From WHSW01 sp963846565 (GTDB lineage Bacteria; Actinomycetota; Thermoleophilia; Solirubrobacterales; 70-9): a stretch of 64,000 bases of DNA. A model generated the notes under the pieces. It was not told where the DNA came from and searched no databases. It saw nothing but the letters and a program-made list of their open reading frames with translations. Positions 10,649 to 18,755 of this stretch are shown piece after piece; within the stretch, counting starts at the first letter, position 1, and every line of letters starts with the position of its first letter. The stretch spans positions 1,364,001 to 1,428,000 of the forward strand of contig CAWJWL010000005.1 of NCBI GenBank assembly GCA_963846565.1, in the 5' to 3' direction. Position numbers and translations under genes: made by a program.

Positions 10649-11057
10649 GCACGAGAAGCTCGAGGCCGAGGTTCTGACGCCCGAGGGGCCGGTCTTCCAG
10701 GGCGAGCTGGTCCAGGTCTCGACCCGGACCACGGTCGGCGAGGTCGGCATCCTCGCCAAGCACATCCCGATGGTCGCCCGCCTCCTGCCGGCGGAGCTTC
10801 GCCTGCACAAGTCCGAATCCGAGGTCGAGACGTACGCCCAGGGCGAGGGCTGGCTCGAGGTGTTCGCAAACCGGGTCCGCGTCCTCGTCGCCGAGGCCGT
10901 ACCGCCCGACGAGCTCGACGTGAGCGAGTTGAAGCAGCGGCTCGAGGACGCGAAGCAGGCGCTCGAAGAGGCCGAGGAGGGCAGCGCCGCGGCCGAGCAG
11001 GCCGAGCGCGAGCGCGCTCGGGCCGAGGCCTTCCTCGCGATCGCCGAGTCGAGCTGA
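10641..11057 (+). CDS. atpC: F0F1 ATP synthase subunit epsilon
   Basis: A 138-residue subunit with an N-terminal beta sandwich (LEAEVLTPEGPVFQGELVQV, then GEVGILAKHIPMVARLLP) and a C-terminal helical part rich in Glu/Ala (KQRLEDAKQALEEAEEGSAA). Epsilon couples the c-ring to gamma and can act as a brake on ATP hydrolysis. It begins inside the last codons of atpD, as in many bacteria, and ends the operon before a hairpin. Confidence 0.95.
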   Translation: MAEHEKLEAEVLTPEGPVFQGELVQVSTRTTVGEVGILAKHIPMVARLLPAELRLHKSESEVETYAQGEGWLEVFANRVRVLVAEAVPPDELDVSELKQRLEDAKQALEEAEEGSAAAEQAERERARAEAFLAIAESS

Positions 11058-11061
11058 TTTA

Positions 11062-11081
11062 GCCGGGCGATAGGGCCCGGC
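11062..11081 (+). terminator. Hairpin after the ATP synthase operon
   Basis: Perfect 7-bp GC stem GCCGGGC / GCCCGGC with a 6-nt loop, 4 nt after the atpC stop. There is no U-run, so it would be an actinobacterial-type terminator or an mRNA 3' stabiliser. A second palindromic stretch (GGCTAGCC) follows at once. The M20 peptidase gene starts 16 nt later, so some read-through is possible. Confidence 0.55.
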
Positions 11082-11097
11082 GGCTAGCCTAGGCCGC

Positions 11098-12204
11098 TTG
11101 GAAGAGCGCCTCCTAACCGAGAAGCTGATCGGCTACGACACCTCCCACGCGGAGGGCGTGAAGCTCTGTGCCGGGTTCGTCAAGGGCTGGCTCGACGCCC
11201 GCGACATCTCGACCCGCCAGATCGCCTGCCGCGATCTCCCCGTGACGCTCGCCGAGGTCGGCCCCGAGGACGCGTCGCACACGGTGCTCCTGCACGGACA
11301 CGTCGACGTCGTTCCGGGCCACGCGGATCAGTTCGAGGCTCGCCTCGACGGGGACCGGCTGATCGGCCGTGGCTCCTACGACATGAAGGGGGCGCTCGCG
11401 TCGCTCCTGCTCGCGATCGCCGACCTGCGCGAGCAGGGCCGCGTCCGCGTGCGCCTCGGGATCGTCCCCGACGAGGAGTCGGAGGAGGAGGTCGAGAGGG
11501 GCGGCGACAAGCTCGTCGAAGAGGGCTTCTTGGGCGATTTCGTGATCACCGGCGAGCCCACGGACATGCATGTCGGCGTCGCGGCGAAGGGTGTCGTCGC
11601 GATGCGGGTGCGCGTCGACGGCCGCGCGGCGCACGGATCCACCCCGTGGTTGGGCGAGAACGCGATTTTGCGCGCCGTCGACGTGTTCCGCGCGATCCAG
11701 TCGCTACCGTTCGCCTCCCAGAGCTCCGAGCTCTTCGACCGACCGTCGATCAACCTCGGTCGAATCCTCGGCGGGGATGCGTTGAACAAGGTGCCCGACA
11801 CTTGCTTCATCGACGTAGACGTGCGCCACCTGCCCGAGCAGGATCCGGACGCGATCCTGGATGAGGTACGCGGGATCCCGGGGGCGACGATCGTCTCCAC
11901 CTTCCGCCGCCCGCCGGCGCTGGTCGATCCCGAGTCCGCGTACGTACGGGCCCTCTGCGAGGCGGCGGCGCCCCATCACGACGGCGAGGTGATGAGCGTC
12001 GGCCGTGACGGTGCCTCGGATGCCGTTTCATTCCTGCGCGTCGGCGTACCCGCGGTTGAGTTCGGACCCATCGGCGCCGGCCATCACGGGCCGGACGAGT
12101 GGGTCTCGGTCGCCTCGCTGGCGAGCTATCGGAACGCGATCGTCGACTTCGTCAACGCCCTGCCGGATCGCCTCGCGGCGAGCGCGGACGGAGCCGCCCG
12201 ATGA
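11098..12204 (+). CDS. M20 family metallopeptidase (succinyl-diaminopimelate desuccinylase/ArgE-like)
   Basis: A 368-residue dinuclear-zinc amidohydrolase. Metal ligands are visible: HGHVDVVPG near residue 64, YDMKGA near 95, the catalytic DEESEEE near 123-129 and GEPTDMHV near 154. The lid domain follows from about residue 170. Family members remove acyl groups from diaminopimelate, ornithine or peptides; the substrate cannot be set here because no lysine or arginine pathway genes are adjacent. The TTG start is the first codon after the hairpin. Its stop overlaps the LCP gene start (ATGA), so it is coupled to the envelope-glycan run downstream. Confidence 0.85.
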   Translation: MEERLLTEKLIGYDTSHAEGVKLCAGFVKGWLDARDISTRQIACRDLPVTLAEVGPEDASHTVLLHGHVDVVPGHADQFEARLDGDRLIGRGSYDMKGALASLLLAIADLREQGRVRVRLGIVPDEESEEEVERGGDKLVEEGFLGDFVITGEPTDMHVGVAAKGVVAMRVRVDGRAAHGSTPWLGENAILRAVDVFRAIQSLPFASQSSELFDRPSINLGRILGGDALNKVPDTCFIDVDVRHLPEQDPDAILDEVRGIPGATIVSTFRRPPALVDPESAYVRALCEAAAPHHDGEVMSVGRDGASDAVSFLRVGVPAVEFGPIGAGHHGPDEWVSVASLASYRNAIVDFVNALPDRLAASADGAAR

Positions 12205-14387
12205 GCATGGGACCCGACGACGAGAACCTCGAGCCGCCGGACGCCGACGACGAGCAGCCGAGCGACGAGCAGGCCGGTGAGCACGAAGTGCCGCCGTCGA
12301 CCTGGGCCGGACGCGAGCGCTCCGGCGACGGGGAGGCGGGGGGGCAGGACACTCCCGGCTTCACCGACGAGTTCGATCAGATCGAGCGCGATCTCGACGC
12401 CGAGCTCGAGGGCCTCGGGCGCGGGGAAGAGAGGGAGGCCGAGGAAGCAGAGGACGAATCGGAGCCCGAACCCGTCGCCGAGGAGGCGGATGCCCCCGAC
12501 CTGGCCGAGAAGGAGCCCGAGGGCGAAGAGGAGGTCGAGGCCGAGGAGCCCGCCGATGAGCCGGAGGCCGAGGGGCCGGAGACCGATGAGCCGGAGACCG
12601 ATGAGCCGGGGACCGATGAGCCGGAGGCCGAGGGGGCCGAACCGGAGTCGGGGGAGACGGTCGAGGCGGAAACCATCGGCCTCGCCGATCGCGAGCAGGC
12701 CTCAGAGCAGGCACTCGCGGGGCTCAAGGCACGAACCGGTGAGAGCAAGCGGGAGGCTGAGCCGAACGCCGAGAAGGCGGCGGTCGCCGCCGAGGTCGCC
12801 GCAGCCTCTGCCGGGGACGCCGCGGGGCAGGCCGGCGAGCCGCCGCGGGCGAAGCGCCTGTGGGCCCGCTTCCTCGCCGCGACGATCCTGATCGTCGCCT
12901 CGACCGCGACCGCGACGGCGATCAGCGTCCTCGTCTATCTGACCGACATCGCCGACGCGCTCAACGACAACAACGCGCTCGGCGACAAGGTCAGGGACGA
13001 GCTCGAGCACGTCGACGGCGGGGACCCGCAGAACATCCTCATTCTCGGCTCCGACGAGCGCCTCGACCTCCCTGGCGACAAGCGCTCGGATACGACGATC
13101 CTGCTTCGCGTCGACCCCGACCAGCAGGCGATCTCGCTGCTCTCGATACCGCGCGACCTCAGGGTCTCGATCCCGCGCCACGGAATCGACAAGTTCAACG
13201 CCGCCTACTCCTACGGCGGCCCGGATCTGACCCTCGAGACGCTGAAGAACCTGCTCGGCCCCGAGGTCCCGATCCACCACCTGGTCAACATCAACTTCAC
13301 GGGGTTCGCGGACGCGGTGAACGCGATCGAATGCGTCTACGTCGACGTCGACCGCCGCTACTACATCCCCGAGGAGGACGAGGTTGCCGAGATCGACATC
13401 GAGGCCGGCTATCAGCGCCTCTGCGGCTTCTACGCGCTCCAGTACGTGCGCTACCGCCACGACGACAACGACCTGATCCGCGCCGCGCGCCAGCAGGACT
13501 TCCTCCGCGAGGCGCGCCAGAAGGTTCCGCCCTCGAAGCTGATCGAGGATCGCAACGAGCTGATCGAGATCTTCACCGACCACACGACGTCCGACATCGA
13601 CGACCCGATCACGCTGCTCGAGCTGCTGAAGACGTTCGTCAACGCCCGCAACGCGGCCCTTCACGAGGTCCACTTCCCGGCCGACCTCGGCGACGGCACC
13701 ACCGGCTATGTGACCGCTTCGGAGAAGGCGATCAAGGACACGATCGACACGTTCATGGGCAACGAGGGGACTCCGGGTCCGCCGGAGACCGGCGACTCCG
13801 CCGAGCCCGGGGAGGAGGGCGACGGCGGCGGCGACGGAGGCGGCGGCGACGGCAAGGGCGAGGAGAAGGAGGAGCCGAAGCCCGAGGAGAACGACGGGCC
13901 GACGATGGACGACGCGACCGCCCAGGGCGAGCAGTACGCGAACCAGATCTCGAAGGTGAAGACCCGCGGCGGCGACCCGATGGTCGAGTTCCCGATCTTC
14001 TACCCGACGGAGCTCGTCCCGGGCTCGCTCATCGACAGCGCATCCCGTGCGTTCCCGATCGACGGTCCCGGCGACGACGCGTACCGCGGCTACAAGATGG
14101 TCGTCCGCGTGCCCGGCGAGTACTTCGGCAACGGTCTCCTGACCGAGTACTACGGCATCTCCGGCACGGACTGGGAGGACCCGCCGATCCTCGCCAACCC
14201 GAGCGAGGAGAACAAGCAGATCGACGGTCGCGAGTACAACCTGTACTACGACGGCGACCGGCTGCGCCTCGTCGCCTGGCACGACAAGCGCGGCAACTCG
14301 TACTGGGTCAACAACACGCTTTCGCAGAGCCTCGGCTACGAGCAGATGATCGCGATCGCCGTGTCCGCGCGCCAACGCGAAGACTGA
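12201..14387 (+). CDS. LytR-CpsA-Psr (LCP) family wall-polymer transferase with long acidic N-terminus
   Basis: A 728-residue membrane protein. Residues 1-215 are cytosolic, very acidic and low-complexity, with a tandem 15-nt DNA repeat that encodes PETDE-type units. One membrane helix follows at about 220-245 (FLAATILIVASTATATAISV). The LCP domain runs from about 276 to 450 (NILILGSDER; SDTTILLRVD; SIPRDLRVSIP). A Gly/Glu linker (about 525-565) leads to a C-terminal extracytoplasmic domain of about 160 residues that I do not recognise. LCP enzymes attach lipid-linked glycopolymers to peptidoglycan. The ATG at 12201 overlaps the upstream stop. Downstream sugar-nucleotide genes support a role in polymer attachment. 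Confidence 0.88.
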   Translation: MSMGPDDENLEPPDADDEQPSDEQAGEHEVPPSTWAGRERSGDGEAGGQDTPGFTDEFDQIERDLDAELEGLGRGEEREAEEAEDESEPEPVAEEADAPDLAEKEPEGEEEVEAEEPADEPEAEGPETDEPETDEPGTDEPEAEGAEPESGETVEAETIGLADREQASEQALAGLKARTGESKREAEPNAEKAAVAAEVAAASAGDAAGQAGEPPRAKRLWARFLAATILIVASTATATAISVLVYLTDIADALNDNNALGDKVRDELEHVDGGDPQNILILGSDERLDLPGDKRSDTTILLRVDPDQQAISLLSIPRDLRVSIPRHGIDKFNAAYSYGGPDLTLETLKNLLGPEVPIHHLVNINFTGFADAVNAIECVYVDVDRRYYIPEEDEVAEIDIEAGYQRLCGFYALQYVRYRHDDNDLIRAARQQDFLREARQKVPPSKLIEDRNELIEIFTDHTTSDIDDPITLLELLKTFVNARNAALHEVHFPADLGDGTTGYVTASEKAIKDTIDTFMGNEGTPGPPETGDSAEPGEEGDGGGDGGGGDGKGEEKEEPKPEENDGPTMDDATAQGEQYANQISKVKTRGGDPMVEFPIFYPTELVPGSLIDSASRAFPIDGPGDDAYRGYKMVVRVPGEYFGNGLLTEYYGISGTDWEDPPILANPSEENKQIDGREYNLYYDGDRLRLVAWHDKRGNSYWVNNTLSQSLGYEQMIAIAVSARQRED
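12564..12641 (+). repeat. Short in-frame tandem repeats (15-nt unit) in the LCP gene
   Basis: Units of the form GAGCCGGAGACCGAT are repeated several times in direct orientation with few changes and are flanked by degenerate GAGCCGGAGGCCGAG units. They encode Pro-Glu-Thr-Asp-Glu repeats in the cytosolic tail. Copy number could vary between strains by slippage without breaking the frame, because the unit is a multiple of 3. Confidence 0.75.
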
Positions 14388-14408
14388 GCCCGTAGCCTCC
14401 CGCGTCCC

Positions 14409-15713
14409 GTGTCCACGGACGAGCGAGCGATAGGAGTCGTCGGAGTCGGCTGGGTCGGCCTGGTGAGCGCCGCCTGCTTTGCCGAGCTCGGCCATCGCGT
14501 CGTCGCGATGGACGTCGACGAGGCGAAGATCGAGCTGCTGAGCGGCGGCGGCTCGCTGCCTATCCACGAGCCGGGGCTGGACGAGCTGGTGGCGAAGAAC
14601 AGCGAGCGGCTCACCTTCACGACATCGATGGAGGACGTCCTCGGCGCGGCCGACCTGCTCTTCTGCTGCGTCGACACGCCGCCGACCTACTCCGGCGACG
14701 CCGACCTCTCGCGCGTTCAGGCGGTCGTCGCGAAGCTGCCCGAGGACTCCGCACATGCCCTGGTGATGAAGAGCACCGTCCCGGCCGGCACCGGTGCCGC
14801 CATCCGGCGCTCGAAACCGGATCTCGCCTATGTCTCCTGTCCCGAGTTCCTCAAGGAGGGCTCGGCGGTCGAGGACTTCCTTCATCCCGATCGCGTCGTC
14901 GTCGGCGCCGATCGCGGCGACGAGCGGGCCGCCGACGCGGTCGCGGCGCTGTATGAGCCGCTCGGCGGCGAGGTCGTCCGCACCGACGTCGCCTCCGCCG
15001 AGATGATCAAACTCGCGTCGAACGCCTTCCTGGCGACGAAGATCTCGTTCATCAACGAGATCGCCAACGTCTGCGAGGCGACCGGCGCCGACGTCACCGA
15101 GGTCGCACGCGGCATGGGCCTCGACTCACGGATCGGCCCCAGCTTCCTGCGCGCGGGCCTTGGCTTCGGGGGCTCGTGCTTTCCGAAGGACACGACCGCC
15201 CTCAAGCAGCTGGCCGGCAACACCGGCTACCACTTCCAGCTCCTCAACTCGGTGATCGAGGTGAACGAGTTGCAGAAGCGGCGGGTCGTGCAGAAGCTCG
15301 AGAAGCACCTCGGGTCGCTGGTCGGCAAGCGGATCGCCCTGCTCGGGCTCGCGTTCAAGCCGCACACCGACGATATGCGCGAGGCATCGAGCCTGGTGCT
15401 CTCGGCCCGCCTGCAGGGTGAGGGTGCGACCGTGGTCGCGTTCGACCCGGTCGCCGAGAACGCCGCATCCGAACTGCTGCCGAGCATCGAGATGGCAAGC
15501 GGGCCGGCCGAAGCCCTTCGGGGCGCCGATGCGGCGATCCTGGTGACGGAGTGGCCTCAGTTCGGCGAGCTCGACTGGGCTCGGCTGGCCGGGACGATGG
15601 CCCGGGCGCTGATCGTCGACGGGCGCAACTTCCTCGATCCAGCCACCCTGCGCGCGGCCGGCTTCACCTACGAGGGCGTCGGCCGCCCGAGCGCCAACGG
15701 CGGCTCGGCCTGA
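14409..15713 (+). CDS. UDP-glucose/GDP-mannose family nucleotide-sugar 6-dehydrogenase
   Basis: A 434-residue NAD-dependent enzyme. The N-terminal Rossmann signature is GVVGVGWVGLVSAACFAELGH. The catalytic cysteine is visible in GGSCFPKD (C about 257), and the C-terminal UDP-binding domain has GLAFKPHTDDMREASS. It oxidises UDP-glucose (or a relative) to the uronic acid, a precursor of acidic exopolysaccharides or wall polymers. It begins with GTG 21 nt after the LCP gene, and its stop overlaps the next start (TGATG). The exact sugar is not set by sequence. Confidence 0.93.
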   Translation: MSTDERAIGVVGVGWVGLVSAACFAELGHRVVAMDVDEAKIELLSGGGSLPIHEPGLDELVAKNSERLTFTTSMEDVLGAADLLFCCVDTPPTYSGDADLSRVQAVVAKLPEDSAHALVMKSTVPAGTGAAIRRSKPDLAYVSCPEFLKEGSAVEDFLHPDRVVVGADRGDERAADAVAALYEPLGGEVVRTDVASAEMIKLASNAFLATKISFINEIANVCEATGADVTEVARGMGLDSRIGPSFLRAGLGFGGSCFPKDTTALKQLAGNTGYHFQLLNSVIEVNELQKRRVVQKLEKHLGSLVGKRIALLGLAFKPHTDDMREASSLVLSARLQGEGATVVAFDPVAENAASELLPSIEMASGPAEALRGADAAILVTEWPQFGELDWARLAGTMARALIVDGRNFLDPATLRAAGFTYEGVGRPSANGGSA

Positions 15714-16801
15714 TGCAGGCGGTCGTCCTCGTCGGTGGGGAGGGCACGCGACTGCGCCCGCTGACGCTGACGCGACCGAAGCCGGCGCTGACGCTCGTCG
15801 ACCGGCCCTTCATCCGCTACATGGTCGAGTGGCTCGGTCGCCACGGGATCGACGAGGTGATCATGGCCTGCGGCTTCAAGGCGGAGGCGCTGCGCGACGC
15901 GCTCGGGGACGAGCTCGAGAGCGGGATCACGATCGCCTACATCGAGGAGGACGAGCCGCTCGGCACCGCCGGCCCCGTCCGTCTCGCGGCCGACGAGGGG
16001 CTCCTCGGCGAGCGCTTCATGGTCCTGAACGGCGACGTGCTCACCGACCTCGACCTGACCGCGCTCCAGCGCCAGCACGCGGAGACCGGTGCCGCGATCA
16101 CGCTCGCGCTCTATCCGGTCGCCGACCCGACCCAGTACGGACTCGTCCGCCGCCGCGGCGGTCCCTCGGCGCCCGGGGAGGAGCCGGCGGAGCCGGGGGG
16201 CGAGGTGCTCGGATTCCTCGAGAAGCCCGACGCCGGCGCGATCGATACCGACGAGGTCAGCGCCGGCGCCTACGTGATCGAGCGCCGGATCCTCGATCTC
16301 ATCCCCGCGGGTCGCACCGTCTCGATCGAGCGGGAAGTCTTCCCCCGCGTGGTCGGCCAGGGCCTCTTCGCCCGCCGCCTCGAGGGCTACTGGATGGACA
16401 TCGGGACCCCGGAGCGATACCTCGAGGCGAGCTGGGACATCCTCGAGAACCGCGTCGAGACCGACGTCACAGCGACCGGCGACGGCGTGCTCACCGACCC
16501 CACCGCGACCGTCGGGGATGGGGCCGAGGTCGGGCCGCGCGCCGTGCTCGCCCCCGGCTGCGAGATCGGCGACGATGCACGCGTCGTCGGGTCAGTGCTC
16601 CTCGATGGTTGCGTTCTCGGCGACGGTGCGACCGTCGAAGGCGCGATTCTCGCCCCACGGGTCGACATCGGCGCCGGCGCCACCGTCGGCACCGGTGCCG
16701 TCCTCGGCGAGGGAGCGACCGTCGCCGCGGGCGCCACGGTGCCCGCCGACGCGCGGGTCCAGCCCGGCGAGCTCGTCGCGGCGGAGGCGGTGGCACCGTG
16801 A
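15713..16801 (+). CDS. NDP-sugar pyrophosphorylase with left-handed beta-helix C-terminus
   Basis: A 362-residue nucleotidyltransferase (mannose-1-phosphate guanylyltransferase/glucose-1-phosphate thymidylyltransferase type). The N-terminus VVLVGGEGTRLRPLTLTRPK holds the pyrophosphorylase signature, VLNGDVLTDLDL the metal-binding Asp region and GFLEKP the sugar site. From about residue 255 on, hexapeptide repeats (DGAEVGPRAVLAPGCEIGDD and on) form a beta-helix. The ATG at 15713 overlaps the preceding stop, and its stop overlaps the following GTG. The pairing with a phosphomannose isomerase suggests that GDP-mannose is made. Confidence 0.9.
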   Translation: MQAVVLVGGEGTRLRPLTLTRPKPALTLVDRPFIRYMVEWLGRHGIDEVIMACGFKAEALRDALGDELESGITIAYIEEDEPLGTAGPVRLAADEGLLGERFMVLNGDVLTDLDLTALQRQHAETGAAITLALYPVADPTQYGLVRRRGGPSAPGEEPAEPGGEVLGFLEKPDAGAIDTDEVSAGAYVIERRILDLIPAGRTVSIEREVFPRVVGQGLFARRLEGYWMDIGTPERYLEASWDILENRVETDVTATGDGVLTDPTATVGDGAEVGPRAVLAPGCEIGDDARVVGSVLLDGCVLGDGATVEGAILAPRVDIGAGATVGTGAVLGEGATVAAGATVPADARVQPGELVAAEAVAP

Positions 16802-17823
16802 CCGAGGCACTCGCACCGATTCGCGCGGTCGACGCGAGCGGGCAGCTCGACGCGGTCCTCGCGCTCCCCGATCACCTTCGCGACGCGCTCTGGCGGGTCG
16901 AATCGGCGGCGCTCGAGCCGGCACGGGCGAGCGGGTTGATCGTCAGCGGCATGGGCGGCTCGGCGATCGGCGCCGTGCTCGCCCGGGCGGCGCTCGGCGA
17001 CCAGGCCACGGCTCCGATCCTGGTCTTCCGCGACTACGAGCTTCCCAGCTGGACACCGCCCGACCGCGCTGTGCTCTGCCTCAGCTATTCCGGCAACACC
17101 GAGGAGACGCTCGCCGTCTTCGCCGCCGCCGAGGCGGTGGGCGCTCGCCGCTACGTCGCCACCACCGGCGGCACCCTCGCCGAGGTGGCGCGCTCCGCGG
17201 GCGTTCCGGTGATCGGGCTCCCGGGAGGGCTCCAGCCGCGTCATGCGGTCGCCTACGGCTTCACCGTCGTCTGCGAGGTCGCGGCGCTGATCGGCGCCGC
17301 CGACGGGATCAAGACCGAGATCGACGCCGCCGCGGCGCACCTCGAGGCCGAGCGCGAGGGCCTGATCGCGAAGGCCGCCGAGATCGCCGAGTTGCTCGCG
17401 GGGACGATCCCGCTCGTCTACGGCTGCGAGCTCACCGTCCCGGTCGCCTACCGCTGGAAGTGCCAGCTGAACGAGAACGCCAAGCAGCACGCGTTCGCGC
17501 ATGAGCTTCCCGAGATGGACCACAACGAGATCGTCGGCTGGTCGGGCTCGGTCGAGTCTCCGGCTCATTCCGCGGTCTTCATCACGGACTCCGACCAGCA
17601 TCCCCGCCAGCGCCGGCGGATCGAGCTGACCGCGAAGCTCGTCGCACCGGGCGCGCGTGCGGTGGTCGAGGTGGAGACGGTGGGCACGACGCGCGTGCAA
17701 CGCGCGCTCTGGGCGGTGATGCTCGGCGACCTCGTCTCACTCTTCGTCGCCGCGCACAACGGCGTCGACCCCGAGCCCGTCGAGGTGATCGAGCGGCTCA
17801 AGGACGAGCTCGGACGCCCCTAG
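16798..17823 (+). CDS. SIS-domain bifunctional phosphoglucose/phosphomannose isomerase
   Basis: A 341-residue protein with an N-terminal SIS fold (LIVSGMGGSAIGAVLARAAL; LCLSYSGNTEETLAVFAA) and the C-terminal region of this archaeal/actinobacterial isomerase type (WKCQLNENAKQHAFAHELPEMDHNE, with the catalytic Glu/His set). It interconverts fructose-6-P with glucose-6-P or mannose-6-P, and so feeds the pyrophosphorylase encoded directly upstream. The GTG overlaps that gene's stop by 4 nt. Confidence 0.9.
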   Translation: MTEALAPIRAVDASGQLDAVLALPDHLRDALWRVESAALEPARASGLIVSGMGGSAIGAVLARAALGDQATAPILVFRDYELPSWTPPDRAVLCLSYSGNTEETLAVFAAAEAVGARRYVATTGGTLAEVARSAGVPVIGLPGGLQPRHAVAYGFTVVCEVAALIGAADGIKTEIDAAAAHLEAEREGLIAKAAEIAELLAGTIPLVYGCELTVPVAYRWKCQLNENAKQHAFAHELPEMDHNEIVGWSGSVESPAHSAVFITDSDQHPRQRRRIELTAKLVAPGARAVVEVETVGTTRVQRALWAVMLGDLVSLFVAAHNGVDPEPVEVIERLKDELGRP

Positions 17824-17885
17824 ACGGGGCCGAGCGGCGCCGCTGCTCACACTCGGCCGGGCCCGCATCGGTCAGACTTTCGCCC

Positions 17886-18755
17886 GTGCCTCTGATCGAT
17901 GATCTCGCGGGCGCCGTGCGCTCGGGTCTCGGACGCGCCGGTGAGGCGCTCATCGGCCTCTCGCGCAACGGCGCCGGACCGGACGCGCCGAGCGAGGCCG
18001 AGGTGCTCGTCCCGGCCAAGCCGCCGGCCCCCGCGATCCTCCTCGCCCGCGACCTGAGCAAGGTCTACGGCGAAGGCAGCGCCACCGTGCGCGCCCTCGA
18101 CGGCGCCTCGCTCGAGGTCCGCCGCGGCGAGATGGTCGCGATCATGGGCCCGTCGGGATCGGGGAAGAGCACGATGCTCCACCTGCTCGGGGCGCTCGAG
18201 ACTCCCAGCGGAGGGGAGATCTCGCTCGGCGGCGAACGCTACGACGGGCTCGACGACGCGGGCCTCACCCGCGTCCGCCGCGACCGGATCGGCTTCGTCT
18301 TCCAGTTCTTCAACCTGCTCGCCTCGCTGACCGCCGAGGAGAACGTCCTCCTGCCGGCGCTGATCGCCGGATCGCGCGACGAGGCCACCGTCGCTCGGGC
18401 GCGTGCGTTGCTGGACCGGGTCGGGCTGGCGGCGCGGCGCGAGCACCTGCCGGCGGAGATGTCGGGCGGCGAGCAGCAGCGCGTCTCGATCGCCCGCGCA
18501 CTGCTGCGCGAGCCCGAGCTGGTGCTCGCGGACGAGCCGACCGGCAACCTCGACAGCCGCTCGAGCGCCGAGGTCCTCGACCTCCTGCGCGGCCTCAGTG
18601 ACGCCGAGGAGCAGACGCTGGTGATGGTGACCCACGACCCCGGCGCGGCGGCAGTCGCCGACCGGATCGTCTTCCTGCGCGATGGCCGCGTGGCGGGCGA
18701 GATCGAGGGCGGCTCGCGCGAGCAGGTCGCCAGCGCCTTCACCGCACTGGAGTGA
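17886..18755 (+). CDS. ABC transporter ATP-binding protein (MacB/LolD type)
   Basis: A 289-residue ATPase. The N-terminal 50 residues are an extra segment before the domain proper (LLARDLSKVYGEG). Walker A GPSGSGKST lies near 88, the Q-loop at FVFQFFNLL, signature MSGGEQQR near 192 and Walker B LVLADEP near 213. It powers the FtsX-type permease encoded directly downstream. This family moves lipoproteins, peptides or drugs by a mechanical rather than an alternating-access mechanism; the substrate is unknown. GTG start; the stop overlaps the permease start. Confidence 0.92.
   Translation: MPLIDDLAGAVRSGLGRAGEALIGLSRNGAGPDAPSEAEVLVPAKPPAPAILLARDLSKVYGEGSATVRALDGASLEVRRGEMVAIMGPSGSGKSTMLHLLGALETPSGGEISLGGERYDGLDDAGLTRVRRDRIGFVFQFFNLLASLTAEENVLLPALIAGSRDEATVARARALLDRVGLAARREHLPAEMSGGEQQRVSIARALLREPELVLADEPTGNLDSRSSAEVLDLLRGLSDAEEQTLVMVTHDPGAAAVADRIVFLRDGRVAGEIEGGSREQVASAFTALE

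Noticed and set aside
12702..14885. A 727-codon minus-strand frame opposite the LCP and dehydrogenase genes
   Set aside because: It spans the junction of two well-supported genes and has no recognisable domain.
17824..17885. GGCCGAG/CTCGGCC hairpin between the isomerase and ABC genes as a terminator
   Set aside because: The arms pair imperfectly, with a long loop and no U-run; evidence is too thin to annotate.
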